Of a stretch of DNA of 19,930 bases, positions 6,630 through 15,695 are shown piece by piece. The translations under genes and the position numbers were made by a program. Numbering within the stretch: the first letter of the stretch is position 1; every line of letters starts with the position of its first letter. The notes beneath the pieces are model-generated. The model was not told the origin of the DNA and made no database searches. It saw nothing but the letters and a program-made list of their open reading frames with translations. Source of the DNA: JAXFPC01 sp034180005 (GTDB taxonomy: Bacteria > Bacillota > Negativicutes > Acidaminococcales > Acidaminococcaceae); assembly GCA_034180005.1 (NCBI GenBank), contig JAXFPC010000051.1, positions 1 to 19,930 on the forward strand. Direction: 5' to 3'.

Positions 6630-8873
6630 TTGCCTTCGACGACTGATTTGACGAATTTTGATGATTTCAAGATTCTGGTACATAAATATTTGAGCGACGA
6701 GCAGGTTGATTTTGTTCGTTCGGCATATGAACTTGCCGCCGAAGCGCATGCGGAACAGGTACGTAAATCGGGCGAGCCTTATATAGTGCATCCTATCGGT
6801 GTTGCAGTTATTTTAGCCGGACTGGAAATGGATGAAAAGACTCTGGCGGCAGCTTTTTTGCATGATGTTGTCGAGGATACTGAATACAAGTTGGATTATA
6901 TTCAGGAACACTTCGGAGCGGAGGTAGCTAACCTTGTAGACGGAGTAACTAAACTCGGCAAGATAGCATACATATCCAAAGAAGACAGACAGATTGAAAA
7001 TTATCGCAAGATGTTTTTGGCCATGGCCAAAGATATTCGCGTTGTGCTGATTAAACTTGCCGACAGACTTCATAATATGCGCACGATGAAATTTATGCCG
7101 CTGCACAAACAGCAATCCATTTCTCGCGAGACATTGGAGATATACGCGCCTTTGGCGCATCGTCTCGGTATTTACACCATCAAGTGGGAATTGGAAGATC
7201 TGGCTTTCAGATATATGGAGCCGGAAATTTACTATAAGCTGATGGAGCAGGTTAAAGTAAAAAGACGCGAAAGAGAGGATATGATCAACAGTGCTATCCT
7301 TACGCTGAAAGAGGCGCTGGAAAAGACGGGAATCAAATGTGAAATTCAGGGGCGTCCTAAAAATTTTTACAGTATTCATAAAAAGATGCTGCGCGATCAT
7401 AAGGAATTAAATGAAATATATGATTTGCTGGCTATCCGCGTACTCGTGGATACGGTTAAAGATTGCTACGGCGCGCTTGGCATAGTTCACAGTATGTGGC
7501 GGCCGATTCCCGGACGATTTAAGGATTATGTGGCTGTTCCGAAATCAAATATGTATCAGTCGCTGCATACGACAGTTCTCAGCGCCGGCGGGCAACCTCT
7601 GGAAATCCAGATAAGAACTTTTGAGATGCATCATATAAGTGAGTACGGCATAGCGGCTCATTGGCGGTATAAAGAAAGCGGCGGGACTAAATCGGCAGCT
7701 TCCGGAGATAAAGGCTTCGATGCTAAATTGTCATGGCTGCGTCAGCTCTTGGAATGGCACAACGACATGAATGACTCCAAAGACTTCGTCGATACGGTGA
7801 AGATGGATATTTTTGCCGATGAAGTGTTTGTTTTTACTCCGCGCGGAGATGTTATTGATTTGCCGGTGGGCAGCTGTCCCATAGATTTTGCTTATCGCAT
7901 CCATACTGATGTGGGCAATCGTTGCGTTGGTGCAAAAGTTAATGGACGCATCGTACCTTTGGATTATCGGGTGACTAACGGCGATATCATCGAAGTTATC
8001 ACTTCCAAGCAATCTAACGGTCCCAGTCGCGACTGGATAAATATCGTCGGTTCATCGGATACCAGGAACAAAATTCGCGGCTGGTTCAAAAAAGAGCGGC
8101 GTGAAGAGAACATCGTCAAAGGTAAGGAGATGCTTGAAAGAGAAGTAAAACGTCTCGGCTATGAATATAAAGTTCTCGCTGCAGCTGAAAAACTGAAAGA
8201 AGCCGCTGTTAAGCTGCGGATAGACACGGATGAAAATTTGCTTGCTACTCTGGGATATGGCGGCGTGACTTTGAGCACGGTCATGTCAAAGTTGGTAGAA
8301 ATTTATAAGAGGGAGCAGCAGCTTAATACCACGAAAGATTTGGCTCAGGTTCTGGCAAATTTGAAACCTCGCAAGTCAAAAGCTAAATCAAGTCACGGTA
8401 TTCTTGTCAAAGGTGAAGATGGAATTATGGTTAAGCTGGCGCGTTGCTGCAATCCTATACCCGGAGATCCCGTGGTGGGATACATAACCCGCGGCAGCGG
8501 CATATCCGTACACCGAGCTGACTGTCCCAATGTGCTTGCCAATAACAGGGAAGAGCGTCAACGTTTGATAGATGTGTCGTGGGATGTCGGTATCGAAGAT
8601 GTTTACAAGGTGAATATTATGATAAGTTCCATAGACAGGCCGGGTATCATAAGCGATATAATGAACGTTACCAGCGAAGTCAAGTTGAATATTTTTTCTT
8701 TGAACTGTCACACCGATAAAAATAAAAACGCTGTGATCCATATGGGACTTGACATAACCAGCTTGGATGAATTGGATTATGTTATTAACAGAATTCGACG
8801 CATGAAGGGTGTATTCACTGCGGAAAGAGTGCTTTCCACAGCAAACGGCGGTAACGGAGGCAAACGCAGATGA
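6630..8873 (+). CDS. relA: Bifunctional (p)ppGpp synthetase/hydrolase Rel
   Basis: This 747-residue long RSH enzyme makes and degrades (p)ppGpp in the stringent response. The start is TTG 6630 with AGGAG nine bases upstream. The first Met codon comes only at residue 67, inside the HD domain, so TTG is required. Domains in order: HD hydrolase with HDVVED (78-83) intact; synthetase with RFKD (296-299), the signature of bifunctional enzymes, and YQSLHT (309-314); TGS (about 398-455); helical domain; zinc-finger domain with RCCNP; C-terminal ACT (about 665-735). Both catalytic halves look functional. It overlaps dtd by four bases, a pairing common in Bacillota. The symbol rel would be equally valid. 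Confidence 0.97.
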   Translation: MPSTTDLTNFDDFKILVHKYLSDEQVDFVRSAYELAAEAHAEQVRKSGEPYIVHPIGVAVILAGLEMDEKTLAAAFLHDVVEDTEYKLDYIQEHFGAEVANLVDGVTKLGKIAYISKEDRQIENYRKMFLAMAKDIRVVLIKLADRLHNMRTMKFMPLHKQQSISRETLEIYAPLAHRLGIYTIKWELEDLAFRYMEPEIYYKLMEQVKVKRREREDMINSAILTLKEALEKTGIKCEIQGRPKNFYSIHKKMLRDHKELNEIYDLLAIRVLVDTVKDCYGALGIVHSMWRPIPGRFKDYVAVPKSNMYQSLHTTVLSAGGQPLEIQIRTFEMHHISEYGIAAHWRYKESGGTKSAASGDKGFDAKLSWLRQLLEWHNDMNDSKDFVDTVKMDIFADEVFVFTPRGDVIDLPVGSCPIDFAYRIHTDVGNRCVGAKVNGRIVPLDYRVTNGDIIEVITSKQSNGPSRDWINIVGSSDTRNKIRGWFKKERREENIVKGKEMLEREVKRLGYEYKVLAAAEKLKEAAVKLRIDTDENLLATLGYGGVTLSTVMSKLVEIYKREQQLNTTKDLAQVLANLKPRKSKAKSSHGILVKGEDGIMVKLARCCNPIPGDPVVGYITRGSGISVHRADCPNVLANNREERQRLIDVSWDVGIEDVYKVNIMISSIDRPGIISDIMNVTSEVKLNIFSLNCHTDKNKNAVIHMGLDITSLDELDYVINRIRRMKGVFTAERVLSTANGGNGGKRR

Positions 8874-9319
8874 GAGCTGTAGTGCAAAGAGTAAGCAAGG
8901 CGGATGTATCTGTTAACGGATCGGTTTGCGGAAGGATTGAACGAGGCTTGCTGGTTCTTTTGGGAGTTGCGGCAGGCGATACGGATAAAGATCTCGATTA
9001 TGTCGTCGACAAGATTACAGGATTGCGTATTTTCGAGGACGAGCTGGGCAAAATGAATTTATCCGTTTCTGATGTCGGTGGAGCAATTCTTGCCGTATCC
9101 CAGTTCACCGTTTGCGGGGATTGCCGTAAAGGCAAGCGACCTTCGTTTGACACGGCTGCCTCTCCTGAGCTGGCTGAAGTTTTCTACGACAGATTTGTTG
9201 AAAATTGCCGCAATAGGGGAATAAGTGTTGCTACCGGTATTTTCAGAGCGCATATGTCGGTGTCGCTGATCAATGACGGACCTGTCACAATACTGTTGGA
9301 TAGCCGCAAAGAATTTTAA
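8870..9319 (+). CDS. dtd: D-aminoacyl-tRNA deacylase
   Basis: DTD hydrolyses D-amino acids (and glycine mischarged on tRNA-Ala) from tRNA and so keeps D-residues out of proteins. The 149-residue length is typical. The two defining motifs are present: SQFT (77-80), followed by a family-typical KGKRPSF, and the cross-subunit Gly-cisPro motif GPVT (137-140) in NDGPVTILLDS. The stretch after SQFT reads VCGDCRKG, with Cys where many homologues have Tyr and Thr; it is probably neutral. The start ATG overlaps the rel stop (ATGA), indicating translational coupling. Confidence 0.97.
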   Translation: MRAVVQRVSKADVSVNGSVCGRIERGLLVLLGVAAGDTDKDLDYVVDKITGLRIFEDELGKMNLSVSDVGGAILAVSQFTVCGDCRKGKRPSFDTAASPELAEVFYDRFVENCRNRGISVATGIFRAHMSVSLINDGPVTILLDSRKEF

Positions 9320-9341
9320 ATGAAAATGTTTGGAGGTATTT

Positions 9342-9968
9342 ATGAAAATCTATAAAGCTGAAGTGGGAATGCTTGCCACAAACTGTTATCTTGCTGTCAA
9401 CGAGGAAAACGGTCAAGCTGTAGTATTCGATCCCGGCGCTGATGTTGAAACAATTTTGGAAATGGCCAACGAGACTCAGGCTGAAATAGTTGCTATTCTG
9501 CTCACTCACGGGCATAACGATCACATTGGCGCCGTAGCGGAGTTGAAACGCGTAACGGGAGCTAAAGTTTACATAAGTGAGGGAGATGCGGATTGCCTGA
9601 CGAGAGCAGATAAGAACCTTTCGCTTTTTATGGGCGACAGTGTGCAGAGTGCGACTGCCGATTATATTCTTCATGATGGTGAACTGTTGAGTCTGGCAGG
9701 TATGGAATTTAAAGTTCTTGCCACGCCGGGGCATACAGGTGGCGGAGTATGCTTTTACAACGAGTCGGCTGAGGTGGTGTTCGTAGGCGACACTATTTTT
9801 TGTGAATCCATCGGCAGGACTGATCTTCCCGGCGGCAGTTATCGTGAACTTTTAACATCTATTAAAAATAAGATTTTGACGCTGCCGGATGCAACCGGAC
9901 TTTTACCGGGACACGGACCTGCCACAACAGTTGATTGGGAGAAGCGCAGAAATCCGTTTCTGCAGTAG
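9342..9968 (+). CDS. MBL-fold metallohydrolase (glyoxalase II-like)
   Basis: This 208-residue protein has the metallo-beta-lactamase fold of the hydroxyacylglutathione-hydrolase-like group. The metal-binding set is complete: THGHNDH (55-61), His131 in TPGHTGG, Asp150 in VFVGDTIF and His191 in LPGHGP. Small Gram-positive members of this group usually lack the C-terminal glutathione-binding domain, as here, so the substrate is uncertain; a thioester hydrolase is a reasonable guess. I chose ATG 9342 because GGAGG lies seven bases upstream. A TTG at 9330 in the same frame overlaps that site. It follows dtd by 22 bases, and the next gene begins three bases after its stop. Confidence 0.92.
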   Translation: MKIYKAEVGMLATNCYLAVNEENGQAVVFDPGADVETILEMANETQAEIVAILLTHGHNDHIGAVAELKRVTGAKVYISEGDADCLTRADKNLSLFMGDSVQSATADYILHDGELLSLAGMEFKVLATPGHTGGGVCFYNESAEVVFVGDTIFCESIGRTDLPGGSYRELLTSIKNKILTLPDATGLLPGHGPATTVDWEKRRNPFLQ

Positions 9969-9971
9969 ATT

Positions 9972-11069
9972 ATGATAGAGTACTGGAACAGGATGAGAAA
10001 GACCGTCTTCTTTAAATTGCTGACGGTCGCTGTAATTTCGTTTGTATTTTATTTGTTGGCGGAATTTATAATGCCGATTATGTTGGCTGTGGCGCTGGCG
10101 TTAGCCTCGGCACCGCTGGTGGGTTTTTTCAGCAGTATAACCATAGCGCATAATACTGTGAAAATGCCACGCTCATGGGCGATTACTTGTGCAATAATAA
10201 CTTTTTGCGCAGTTTTTGCAGGACTGTGTTATTTTATGCTGCAACCTTTAGTCGGACAGATTAATTATGTGCTCACCAACTTATCAAATTTATTGCCGCC
10301 TGATAAAGTAAATACCATAAACGATATCATAACCAACAGGAGTCAGGCGATTACAACGCTTCCTACAAGTGTTGACGCTCTCATCAATGATGCTCTGAAA
10401 ATGGCGATGTCCTATCTCATAGGCATTATCCGGAATGTTTTGGTTTCGAGCTTTGTTATCGTGCAAAATCTTGTTGAACTGATAATCGTTCCTTTTTTGG
10501 CTTTTTATTTCCTTGAAGATTGGCGTAATCTGCGTCGCATGATGATTAATTTATTTTCTACCGAGGCGCAACCGAAAGCTGCCAAAATTATTGACGACAT
10601 CGGTTTTAAACTCAGCGCTTATGTACGTGGTCTTATGCGACTCAGCCTGTTATCGGGATTTATTGTAACGGTTTTCACGGCAGGGATCGGCATCAAGTTT
10701 TATCTGGTTTTGGGATTGTGTGCAGTGCTTACGGAAATACTTCCGTACATAGGTCCGCTTATCGGCGCTTTACCGGCTACCTTTTTTGCTTATCAGCAAT
10801 CGCCGTCGCTGGCTCTGACAGTCGCTTTGTTTTATTTCGTTTACTACCAGTTTGACAGCCATTATATTTTGCCCAAAATTCTCGGTAACAGCGTCAAACT
10901 GCACCCTGTCATAGTAATAATCAGTCTTTTGATAGGCGCTAAACTATTCGGTATTATGGGTATGATTTTTGCCGTGCCAGTAGCGGCGGTGTATAAAGTT
11001 TTGTACGATGAACTGTGGCACTATGATTTTGATACCGCAGAAAAAATTTCTGAGGGCAAGGATGATTGA
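9972..11069 (+). CDS. AI-2E family transporter (PerM/YtvI-type permease)
   Basis: This 365-residue protein has about eight membrane segments. The first pair is at residues 12-58, one is at about 70-92, one at 160-182, and a C-terminal cluster spans about 228-345. Family signatures are EILPYIGPLIGALPA (255-269) and HPVIVIISLLIGAKLFGIMG (311-330), with an internal LEDWRNLRR loop. The family takes its name from E. coli TqsA, but members export varied solutes or act in sodium/proton exchange, so no autoinducer role should be assumed. The start is three bases after the preceding stop. Its end overlaps the hemZ start by eight bases. Confidence 0.92.
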   Translation: MIEYWNRMRKTVFFKLLTVAVISFVFYLLAEFIMPIMLAVALALASAPLVGFFSSITIAHNTVKMPRSWAITCAIITFCAVFAGLCYFMLQPLVGQINYVLTNLSNLLPPDKVNTINDIITNRSQAITTLPTSVDALINDALKMAMSYLIGIIRNVLVSSFVIVQNLVELIIVPFLAFYFLEDWRNLRRMMINLFSTEAQPKAAKIIDDIGFKLSAYVRGLMRLSLLSGFIVTVFTAGIGIKFYLVLGLCAVLTEILPYIGPLIGALPATFFAYQQSPSLALTVALFYFVYYQFDSHYILPKILGNSVKLHPVIVIISLLIGAKLFGIMGMIFAVPVAAVYKVLYDELWHYDFDTAEKISEGKDD

Positions 11070-12534
11070 AACGAAAACTTTTGCATGGCGCGGAGAAATG
11101 CCGCAATATTTGCAGCGTCCTCTGAGCGATATTGCATCTTTGTTCGGATACAGTCAGAGTGATGCTGCGACTATCATGGTGAAAATAGTTGTGAATGAGT
11201 GTAACGTTGCGGCGGAATTTGAACACGGCAATATACTATATAGAGCCGAAACCGCTTGTTCCTGCAATTTGCGAGGAGAAGTTATTCGCGCGGCAAAGCT
11301 TGCTTTGGCGAAAGTTTTCCTGTCGGCGGAACCGGAAGCAAAACAGCTTCCTTTCGGAATTCTTACCGGCGTGCGTCCTGTAAAACTTATGCATAAGCTT
11401 TTAGCTGAAGGGATACGGGCTGAAGATTTACCGGAATACCTTGAAGAAAAATATCTGCTACCGTCGGTTAACGGTAAGCTATTGAGAAACATTTGCTTGT
11501 TGCAGAAAAATAAGTTGTCGGATAAAGAACGTTTTTGTGAAGCGGGCATTTATATAAATATACCTTACTGTCCTTCGCGTTGCTCATATTGCTCTTTCCC
11601 GTCAGGTATTATGCCTGAGGACGAGATTTCTCAGCAAAACTTTTTAAATTTGATTGAACATGATGTGAAAAGTGTGGTACAATTACTAGGTATGCACGGT
11701 TTACGTGCTACTTCGTTGTACGTCGGCGGAGGAACACCGCTAAGTTTTTCCGAAAGAGCTTTTCTCAGATTATTGAGAATTTTGCATGACAGTTTTTCGT
11801 CGCTTGCTGTAAAAGAGTACACGGTTGAGGCTGGACGTCCTGACTGTTTTTCTTTGGACAAATTGCATGCAATGGAATATTTCGGAGTAGACAGGATAAG
11901 TGTCAATCCTCAGACATTTCACGACAAAACTTTGAGGTTGGTGGGAAGAAATCATTCTGTGAAGGATTTTTTCCGCGCTTACGAAATGGTTAAAGCCGGC
12001 AGCATCAAATCTGTGAATATGGATCTGATCATCGGCTTACCGGGGGAAACTGCGGACGATATTAAGTTTTCGTTGGCAAAAGCGTTTTCTATGGATCCTG
12101 ACAATGTTACTGTCCATGCTTTAACCTTAAAAAGAAAAAGTTCTTTGAGAAGCTCCAAGCGAGAGGATTTGATTCCTTCTGCCGCAGCAGAAGAAATTAT
12201 GAGATACGGAGCGGAGCAGGCTGCAAATTCGGGAATGCATCCGTACTATTTGTATCGGCAGCATTATATGCTGGGCAATTTGGCTAACATAGGCTACAGT
12301 AAATTAGGTAAGGAATGTATTTACAATATACAGATGATGGAAGAACGTCATCCGATAATAGGAGCGGGACCTGCATCTGCAAGTAAACGTCCCTTGGTTG
12401 ACGGATACCATTTGCAAAAGTTTTATATGCCGAAAAATGTCGGCGTTTATGCAGATAAATTGACAAATCTCTGCGAAGAAAGAAACAGCTTGTACCACAG
12501 ATTCTTCGACAGTGATTTTCGGGAGGGAATATGA
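11062..12534 (+). CDS. hemZ: HemZ-type radical SAM protein (putative coproporphyrinogen dehydrogenase)
   Basis: This 490-residue protein has an N-terminal domain of about 160 residues (LPFGILTGVRPVKL at 97-110 is characteristic), then a radical SAM core. The 4Fe-4S ligands are Cys170, Cys174 and Cys177 in PYCPSRCSYC, and GGGTP (221-225) contacts SAM. B. subtilis HemZ was described as an oxygen-independent coproporphyrinogen III oxidase, but many homologues lie in genomes with little other haem synthesis and the true substrate is uncertain. I chose ATG 11062 because GAGGGCAAGG lies just upstream; the frame extends to 11008, but that would intrude on the permease gene. It overlaps hisS by four bases. 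Confidence 0.92.
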   Translation: MIETKTFAWRGEMPQYLQRPLSDIASLFGYSQSDAATIMVKIVVNECNVAAEFEHGNILYRAETACSCNLRGEVIRAAKLALAKVFLSAEPEAKQLPFGILTGVRPVKLMHKLLAEGIRAEDLPEYLEEKYLLPSVNGKLLRNICLLQKNKLSDKERFCEAGIYINIPYCPSRCSYCSFPSGIMPEDEISQQNFLNLIEHDVKSVVQLLGMHGLRATSLYVGGGTPLSFSERAFLRLLRILHDSFSSLAVKEYTVEAGRPDCFSLDKLHAMEYFGVDRISVNPQTFHDKTLRLVGRNHSVKDFFRAYEMVKAGSIKSVNMDLIIGLPGETADDIKFSLAKAFSMDPDNVTVHALTLKRKSSLRSSKREDLIPSAAAEEIMRYGAEQAANSGMHPYYLYRQHYMLGNLANIGYSKLGKECIYNIQMMEERHPIIGAGPASASKRPLVDGYHLQKFYMPKNVGVYADKLTNLCEERNSLYHRFFDSDFREGI

Positions 12535-13790
12535 TGCTAACCAGTGCACCGCGCGGTACTAAAGATATAATGCCTTCGGAAATTTGGGCATGGCGTTATC
12601 TGGAAGAAACCATACGCAGGGTTTGCGCTTTGTATGGTTATAAAGAGATAAGGACGCCTGTTTTTGAACATACTGAACTTTTCCAACGTGGCATCGGAGA
12701 TACGACCGATGTTGTGGAAAAGGAAATGTATACATTCAGCGACAGAGGCGGCAGAAGCATTACGCTGCGTCCTGAGAATACAGCTTCAGCTGTGCGCGCC
12801 TATGTGGAGCACAAGATTTATGCAGATACCAATCCTTCCAAGTTGTTCTACATCGGCCCGATGTTTCGTTACGATCGTCCTCAGGCAGGAAGATACAGGC
12901 AATTTCATCAATTCGGTGTCGAAGCTCTTGGCGTTGAAGGAGCCAACATCGATGCCGAAATAATATTATTGGCTGTTCAAGTGCTGAGTCAATTAGGGCT
13001 TAAAGATCTGAAGCTTAAGATAAATTCGGTTGGCTGTCCTAAATGTCGCCCGGTACACCGCAACAAATTGCAAGATTTTTTCAGACCCAAGCTGGGAGAG
13101 TTGTGTGATGTGTGCAGGTCGCGTTTTGAAAGAAATCCGCTGCGCATCCTGGATTGCAAAAATCCGCGCTGTCAAGAGCTTGCCGTCGGAGCGCCGCCAA
13201 TCAGGGAATGTTTGTGCGAAGAATGTAGCGACCATTTTACAGAACTGCAAAACCTCTTAGATGCTGTGGGCATAGCTTACGAAATTGATAACAGTCTTGT
13301 TCGCGGTCTTGACTATTACACGAAGACTGCTTTTGAAATTCAATATGCTCCTTTGGGGGCGCAGAGTGCCGTGTGCGGTGGCGGACGTTACGACGGCCTT
13401 GTTGAGGAAATCGGCGGACCGCAGACTCCCGGTATAGGATTTGCCATGGGATTGGAAAGAATTTTGTTGGCCTTGGAGAAGCAGCAGCTGTTGCCGAACA
13501 GGGAAGAAACGCTAGATGTATATATAGTTTGCCAAAGTAAAGAAATTTTTTCTTCCGCTTTCAAGACGGCTTATGATTTGCGTATGGACGGCTTAAAGGT
13601 TGATTACGATTTTCAGGGTCGCAGTATGAAAGCGCAGATGAAGCAGGCTAATAAGTATCAAGCCGAGTATGTTCTTCTTTTTGCTGAAGAAGAATTTTCT
13701 AGAGGTTGCGCAGTCATAAAAAATATGGGGGACGGAACGCAGACGGAAGTTTCTGTGAATGAAATAAAAAGCTTTTTTGATAAATTATAA
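12531..13790 (+). CDS. hisS: Histidyl-tRNA synthetase
   Basis: HisRS charges tRNA-His. The 419-residue class II enzyme shows TLRPENTASAVRAY (motif 2 start, 78-91), FRYDRPQAGRYRQFHQ (112-127), the histidine-specific RGLDYYT (258-264), and GFAMGLERILL (motif 3). The C-terminal anticodon-binding domain follows. A Cys-rich insertion (CPKC at 169-172, CDVC at 192-195, DCKNPRC, CLCEEC near 228-232) is typical of clostridial HisRS and probably structural or metal-binding. ATG 12531 and ATG 12534 are both possible; GGGAGGG at 12521-12527 is better spaced for 12534. There is no room for a T-box leader, since it overlaps hemZ. Confidence 0.97.
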   Translation: MMLTSAPRGTKDIMPSEIWAWRYLEETIRRVCALYGYKEIRTPVFEHTELFQRGIGDTTDVVEKEMYTFSDRGGRSITLRPENTASAVRAYVEHKIYADTNPSKLFYIGPMFRYDRPQAGRYRQFHQFGVEALGVEGANIDAEIILLAVQVLSQLGLKDLKLKINSVGCPKCRPVHRNKLQDFFRPKLGELCDVCRSRFERNPLRILDCKNPRCQELAVGAPPIRECLCEECSDHFTELQNLLDAVGIAYEIDNSLVRGLDYYTKTAFEIQYAPLGAQSAVCGGGRYDGLVEEIGGPQTPGIGFAMGLERILLALEKQQLLPNREETLDVYIVCQSKEIFSSAFKTAYDLRMDGLKVDYDFQGRSMKAQMKQANKYQAEYVLLFAEEEFSRGCAVIKNMGDGTQTEVSVNEIKSFFDKL

Positions 13791-13807
13791 TTGTAGAGGT
13801 GTATAAG

Positions 13808-15595
13808 ATGATTAAGGAAAAACGCAGTCATCATTGCGGTGAACTGGGCAAAGACGCGGCAGGTGCAACCGTAGTTTTGTGCGGATGGGTATCCAAGAGA
13901 CGTGACCACGGTGGACTGATATTTGTAGATCTCCGCGATCGCAGCGGTGTGGTGCAGGTAGTTGTCGATCCGGATACTGCCGGCGAAAGCTTTAAGGTGG
14001 CGGAGGATATCCGCAGTGAATACGTTATAAAAGTTGCCGGCGAGGTGCGTCTGCGTGACGAGGCGACCGTAAACGAAAACATTGCCACCGGCATGATAGA
14101 GGTTATCGCTCATGATATTGAAGTGCTGAACGGCGCCAAGACGCCGCCGTTTTATATTCAGGATAACATTGAAACGGATGAAAATCTGCGCTTGAAATAT
14201 CGTTATCTTGATTTAAGACGTCCGGAGATGCAGAGGAACCTGATTCTGCGCCATAAAGTGACAAAACTGATGCGTGATTTCCTTGACGCAAAGAACTTTC
14301 TGGAAATAGAAACACCGATGCTCACAAAAAGTACTCCGGAAGGCGCTCGCGATTATCTTGTGCCGAGTCGTGTCAATCCGGGAAAATTTTATGCGTTGCC
14401 GCAGTCTCCGCAAATTTTTAAACAGTTGCTGATGGTCGCCGGTATGGAAAGATATTTCCAAATTGCCCGCTGCTTCAGAGATGAAGATTTACGCGCCGAC
14501 AGACAGCCGGAATTCACACAGTTGGATATTGAAATGTCTTTTGTAACTGTTGAAGAAATTCTGGAAATCATGGAAGGTTTAGTTGCGCATATTTTCAAAG
14601 GTGCTTTAGGTATAGAGATTGAGCATCCGTTTAAGCGTCTTACTTGGGACGAAGCGATGGACAGATACGGAAGCGATAAACCTGATCTGCGCTTCGACAT
14701 GGAACTTGTCAATATGTGTGAAGCAGTCAAGGGGTCCAATTTCCAAGTATTCAATAATATTTTAGCTTCCGGCGGCATAGTAAAGGCCATCAATGTCAAG
14801 GGTTACGCAGGCATTCCTCGCAAAGAGCTGGACGGATTGGTAGACTTTGTGGCAATTTACGGAGCTAAAGGTTTGGCCTGGATGCAGATTCAGGAAGACG
14901 GTAGCGTTAAATCTCCTATCGCTAAATTCTTTGAAGCTGAACAGCTAGAAAATATATTGCAGGCCGGCGCAGCGGAACCGGGAGATCTTCTCCTGTTTAT
15001 CGCTGATAAACCGTCTGTTACAGCTCAGGCTCTGGGTGCGCTGCGTATAGAGATGGCCAAACGCCGCGGTCTTATCGATCCTGATAAACTTGCTTTTGCC
15101 TGGGTTGTAGATTTTCCGATGTTTGAATATGACGAGGAAGATAAGCGTTATGTAGCGATGCATCATCCGTTTACCGCTCCTCGTGACGAAGATCTTCCTT
15201 TGCTCGTTTCCGATCCCGGAAAAGTTTACGCTAAAGCTTACGATATGGTGCTTAACGGAACGGAAATCGGCGGCGGCTCCATTCGTATTCATCGTAAGGA
15301 AGTACAGAAGCAGGTGTTCTCAGCCATCGGTCTCACGGAGGAACAGGCTCTTGAAAAGTTCGGCTTCATGATGAACGCTTTTGAGTACGGAGCGCCTCCT
15401 CACGGAGGGATTGCCTTCGGTCTTGACCGTTTAATTATGATCATGGCTAAAAGAGATTCTATTCGCGACGTTATAGCTTTTCCGAAGACACAGAGCGCTG
15501 CCTGCATTATGACGCAAGCTCCGAATGATGTCGACGAAAAGCAGTTGCGCGAGTTGCATATCAAAACAAGTCTTTTGATGAAGAAAGAAAATTAA
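13808..15595 (+). CDS. aspS: Aspartyl-tRNA synthetase, probably non-discriminating (Asp/Asn)
   Basis: This 595-residue bacterial-type class IIb enzyme has an N-terminal OB anticodon-binding domain (1-105) and a catalytic core with EGARDYLVPSR, QSPQIFKQLLM and FRDEDLRADRQPEFTQ. An inserted GAD domain and motif 3 (GLDRLIMIMAKRDSIRDVIA) follow. The anticodon-domain motif reads RRRDHGG-type (RRDHGG, His34); strictly Asp-specific E. coli AspRS has Leu there, while the non-discriminating Pseudomonas enzyme has His. If so, it also makes Asp-tRNA-Asn for GatCAB. I chose ATG 13808, which is spaced seven bases after AGAGGT; the in-frame GTG at 13799 overlaps that site. A strong terminator follows. Confidence 0.97.
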   Translation: MIKEKRSHHCGELGKDAAGATVVLCGWVSKRRDHGGLIFVDLRDRSGVVQVVVDPDTAGESFKVAEDIRSEYVIKVAGEVRLRDEATVNENIATGMIEVIAHDIEVLNGAKTPPFYIQDNIETDENLRLKYRYLDLRRPEMQRNLILRHKVTKLMRDFLDAKNFLEIETPMLTKSTPEGARDYLVPSRVNPGKFYALPQSPQIFKQLLMVAGMERYFQIARCFRDEDLRADRQPEFTQLDIEMSFVTVEEILEIMEGLVAHIFKGALGIEIEHPFKRLTWDEAMDRYGSDKPDLRFDMELVNMCEAVKGSNFQVFNNILASGGIVKAINVKGYAGIPRKELDGLVDFVAIYGAKGLAWMQIQEDGSVKSPIAKFFEAEQLENILQAGAAEPGDLLLFIADKPSVTAQALGALRIEMAKRRGLIDPDKLAFAWVVDFPMFEYDEEDKRYVAMHHPFTAPRDEDLPLLVSDPGKVYAKAYDMVLNGTEIGGGSIRIHRKEVQKQVFSAIGLTEEQALEKFGFMMNAFEYGAPPHGGIAFGLDRLIMIMAKRDSIRDVIAFPKTQSAACIMTQAPNDVDEKQLRELHIKTSLLMKKEN

Positions 15596-15629
15596 TTCCG
15601 GAACGTTACTTAAGCGGATCAAAATCTTG

Positions 15630-15661
15630 ATGGAAGCATTGAAAAATGCTTCCATTTTTGT
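15630..15661 (+). terminator. Rho-independent terminator of the lapA-aspS operon
   Basis: An 11-bp perfect stem pairs ATGGAAGCATT (15630-15640) with AATGCTTCCAT (15645-15655) around the loop GAAA, followed by TTTTGTT. It begins 35 bases after the aspS stop and is the only clear terminator between 3.9 and 15.6 kb. Confidence 0.93.
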
Positions 15662-15695
15662 TATTATATGAATGGCATAAGTGATACGTTATCAT

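Noticed and set aside
6261..7400. Long minus-strand open frames opposite recJ and rel
   Set aside because: They lie antisense to well-conserved genes, lack ribosome binding sites and have no recognisable domains; they are by-products of codon usage in the sense genes.
9972..11069. Dedicated AI-2 quorum-sensing exporter
   Set aside because: The family name is historical; members have varied substrates and no luxS or lsr gene is in the window.
12380..12531. T-box leader for hisS
   Set aside because: hisS overlaps the hemZ stop by four bases, so there is no untranslated leader. No T-box motif or terminator hairpin is visible.
13032..13230. Cys-rich insertion in HisRS as a novel domain
   Set aside because: The CxxC-rich pattern matches what I know of clostridial-type HisRS, so it is a lineage feature rather than something new.
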